64,000 nucleotides of DNA from Raphanus sativus (Eukaryota; Streptophyta; Magnoliopsida; Brassicales; Brassicaceae). The translations under genes and the position numbers were made by a program. Location: positions 1 through 64,000 of the forward strand of contig NC_079512.1 of NCBI RefSeq assembly GCF_000801105.2, given 5' to 3'. Shown here piece after piece: positions 61,339-64,000 of the stretch (position 1 is its first letter; every line of letters begins with the position of its first letter). Below the pieces are notes generated by a model. The model did not search any database, had not been told where the DNA came from, and saw nothing but the letters and a program-made list of their open reading frames with translations.

Positions 61339-61880
61339 ATGGCAGATATAGTGTTCGAGTAGTGGGTGCTGGTCAGATGGGTTCAGGAATCGCACAACTC
61401 GCCACTAACGGCCTTGATGTTTGGCTTATGGACGCTCTCGAGTCACCGCAACTATCTCCTCTGTCAATCGTTTCATCTCCAAAGGCCTAATCACCAAGTT
61501 AAAGATTCAATCAATAATCTTTAAACAATATACTTTCCTCCTGAGAATCTAGATATACAGTTAGACATGATGCTTTGTTCTGCATCTAAATAGTCTGAGC
61601 CAAAGATAGATTAGTTTATACTGTGTTCTCTTTATTTTCCATAAAGTTAGTTTTCTTTATTGATTTAGATCACTTCAGGATCTTGTGGAGACTCTGCAGT
61701 TGTTCTTATGATAGTGTTAAGTGTATTTCAGGATTAAGTACAGTGAAAATGGTCAGAGTTTGTGCAATCCATTAACACCAGAGTGATTTGTACATTGCAG
61801 GAAGTAGGTGAAGATGCTATGCGTCGTCTACGTTTAACATCCAACCTCATATTTTCATGGATGTTCACCAGATTAAGAAA
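61339..61880 (+). pseudogene. 3-hydroxyacyl(butyryl)-CoA dehydrogenase-like fragment (At3g15290 type)
   Basis: The Rossmann start VRVVGAGQMGSGIAQLA and TNGLDVWLMDAL is clear. After an indel SVNRFISKGLITK follows, up to an exon end near 61,500. A second exon at 61801 reads EVGEDAMRRLRLTSNL and then loses similarity. The expected catalytic half is absent. The intact enzyme acts in fatty-acid-type oxidation or acyl-CoA metabolism. With indels in exon 1 and the truncation it cannot be functional. Confidence 0.75.
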
Positions 61881-62623
61881 TTCTGTTAAGTTGATCAATG
61901 TAAGTGGTATATGTGCTTGATCGCCTACCTCTAGCTAAAGTTTCACTGTCCTTTTGAAAAAGATAGATATCTGCTGCTATGAATTGGTGTTTAACACTGA
62001 TAGGGTTGATAAATTATACTAAGATATAATACATATAATTTTGCCCAGAAACATTTGGTAATGGAATATATAGTAACTTTTGGGTAACTTTGGTTGTGGA
62101 TAGGTAATTTGTTCTCGGCATATCGTATACTTGTACTAAAACTATGAGCTCTTATTTATCTCACTAGAATAACATAATTTCTCGATTGTCAAACTGGTCA
62201 TTTATTATTTTCATTTTTACTACTATTATCATGGTTTAGAGAGTTTTCCCTATGGTTCACAAGAATAGTTTCTGGAACCAACACATCTTTAGAGTAATAT
62301 GAAATAGAGCTTACAATCGCTTTGTTAATATAACTTCTACCAAATGTTTTTAGAACTTCAAGAATGCATTTTAACTTAATGGATATAGGTGAAAGATTTA
62401 TGTAGTACATCAAGTCAGTTGAACACGAACCAGGTCTACTACCAATCAACTAAGAAATGCAGATAAAGATTGTTCGTAAGCACGGCGTCCAAAAATGTTT
62501 TTTTTTGTTTTTTAGCAATTATTACGACTGGTGAGATATCAATGTAAATGATTTCTGAAATGTGTTTAACAAAGTCAAAAGAAAGAGAGTCCGGTTTAGA
62601 GAGCACTAGAGAATACTAATGAT
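61881..62623. other. Unassigned intergenic DNA
   Basis: AT-rich, no coding signal or repeat recognised; ends at the 8-bp target duplication of the hAT MITE. Confidence 0.35.
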
Positions 62624-62631
62624 AGCGTTAC

Positions 62632-63309
62632 TAGGGCTGGGCGTTCGGGTACCCATTCGGGTTTCGGTTCAGTCCATTCGGGTTTCGGGTTTTCGGGGTT
62701 AAATATTTCAGTCCCATTCGGATATTTCTAAATTTTGGTTCGGGTTCGGTTCGGATCTTTGCGGGTTCGGTTCGGGTTCGGATAACCCATTTAAAATGTT
62801 TTTAAATTTTCAAAATCCATTATATACTTAAAATTTTCAAAATCTATAAGAGAGATAATATATTACATATAAATTTTCATAACATATATGTCAAAATATC
62901 TTAATTTAACATATAAATTGGTTTTCTTTGAATATTTGGATAAAAAATCAATAGATATTTAACTATTTTTGGTGTTTTCAGTATACTTTAGCTATTTAAA
63001 CAGTTACTTTTGACTATTTGCATATATTTTTCGAGTATCTTGGAAAACTTAAAGGTATCTTATATATTTTTAATATTTTTAATATACATTATATATAAAA
63101 TAATGTATATATTTAAGTATATAAATTTATTTCGGATACATTCGGGTATCCACAATACTTAGGTTCGGATCGGGTTCGGTTTCGGTTCTTTAAATACCAA
63201 AATTTTGAACCCGTTCGGATATTTAATCAATTTCGGTTCGGATTCGGTGCTACTTTTTTGGATCGGGTTTGGTTCGGTTTTTCGGGTTCGGATTTTTTGC
63301 CCAGCCCTA
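62632..63309. mobile_element. hAT-type MITE, 678 bp, complete with target duplication
   Basis: Terminal inverted repeat TAGGGCTGGGC / GCCCAGCCCTA (11 bp, perfect). Flanked by the 8-bp direct repeat AGCGTTAC (62624-62631 and 63310-63317), the hAT signature. The interior is noncoding and rich in GGTTCGGGT and its reverse at both ends, so the strand can fold back. Relatives lie at 26340-26616 plus 30164-30540. Confidence 0.92.
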
Positions 63310-63349
63310 AGCGTTACTATCATAAAAACAATGTATGTATAAGTAGGCA

Positions 63350-63860
63350 TAGCCATATTTCCCGGACCCAAAGTTTCGAACAGCTACCGATCCAAAACAG
63401 CTACCGATCCAAAAAATCGAGTTTTAGATCAGATCCGAATATTATGAAATACTTGATTGAATATGCTTTCATTTATGTTTCGGATATCAAGTCGGATCGG
63501 GTATCACCCGAGATCCGAACGACTACACGAACTTTAGTTCGTAGACTCATTAAATAAAAGGAGATTTTAGTTTGTTCAAGACTGGTTTTATTTTCTTGTG
63601 AATTTATTCAAGTCTGCTTTTATTTAATTCTAGAGTTTTGATATTTATAAGTTTTATTTTCTTATAATTGATTCGAGTATTCAAATAAGTCTGGTAAAAA
63701 CACTCATTTTAGATCTATTCAGATAAAAATAGCTAAAACCAAACTGGAATCGATTTTTCTACGGTTATTTTGGATATATCTGAAATTATTCAGATCCGAC
63801 AAGTACCGAACCGAAACCGCGCACCCGGGCGGGTTTTGTTTTTACTTTTTTATAAATAAA
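63350..63860. repeat. Dispersed repeat also present at 40,330-40,800 (inverted)
   Basis: Shared phrases include TTAGTTTGTTCAA, GTTTTATTTTCTTGTGA, AGTCTGGTAAAAA, CTACGGTTA and GGATATAT. A short palindromic GC patch (GCGCACCCGGGCGGG) near 63,820 could be a worn Helitron-type hairpin. The remainder to 64,000 is AT-rich without features. Confidence 0.6.
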
Positions 63861-64000
63861 TAATCATTTGTATTAAAGATAATATATATTTTAAAATTTA
63901 TCCATTTAAGTAATTATTTAATATGATACTTCTAAATACAATAATTTTATAGTTTGCATTGTGATGTCATCCATATTTTTAGAATGTAACATGTATATCC

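Overview
This is a nuclear segment of a Brassicaceae genome, most likely Brassica/Raphanus type. Genes are split by GT-AG introns, intergenic DNA is AT-rich, and the recognisable genes closely resemble Arabidopsis chromosome 1 genes in nearly the same order. From memory of Arabidopsis families, the order is: SYP52-like, ABC1K3-like, NHX6-like, an LRR receptor kinase (At1g79620 type), a PP2C (At1g79630 type), three RFO1/WAKL22-like receptor kinases, then a CWC22-like splicing factor and the chaperone J8 (the At1g80930/At1g80920 pair). Gene names are recognised by eye; no database search was run.

Layout. 0.4-6.4 kb holds three neighbouring genes (syntaxin, ABC1 kinase, Na+/H+ exchanger) that all carry small frameshifting indels; the exchanger has also lost its middle. 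7.0-14.7 kb holds an apparently intact LRR receptor kinase and an intact PP2C, both on the minus strand. About 15.1-23.2 kb is a Mutator-type (VANDAL-like) transposon. It has an intact 899-codon transposase, a DUF1985 gene of the VANC (anti-silencing) family with one frameshift, a small GRF zinc-finger gene, an 84-bp x5 tandem array and a recurring 8-mer, AGTTTCAC. 23.6-24.3 kb is a short Helitron. 24.8-31.6 kb is a CACTA element with a TTA target duplication; it contains an older hAT-like repeat that is itself split by a 5'-truncated LINE.

32.9-54.4 kb is a tandem cluster of three intact WAKL receptor kinases. Downstream of the middle copy, comparison with its paralogues shows an 11.8-kb insertion (36,563-48,392) with Helitron termini. 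It carries a captured THESEUS1-like ectodomain fragment, a broken RPA1-like gene and, in the opposite orientation, a head-to-tail array of about six smaller Helitrons that abut exactly at CTAG|TC junctions.

55.5-59.1 kb (CWC22-like) and 60.1-60.7 kb (J8) are intact plus-strand genes. They are followed by a broken 3-hydroxyacyl-CoA dehydrogenase-like pseudogene and a complete hAT-type MITE with a perfect 8-bp target duplication. The most unusual features are the nested and tandem Helitrons, whose empty site can be read from the paralogues, and the VANDAL-like element with its candidate self-recognition motif.
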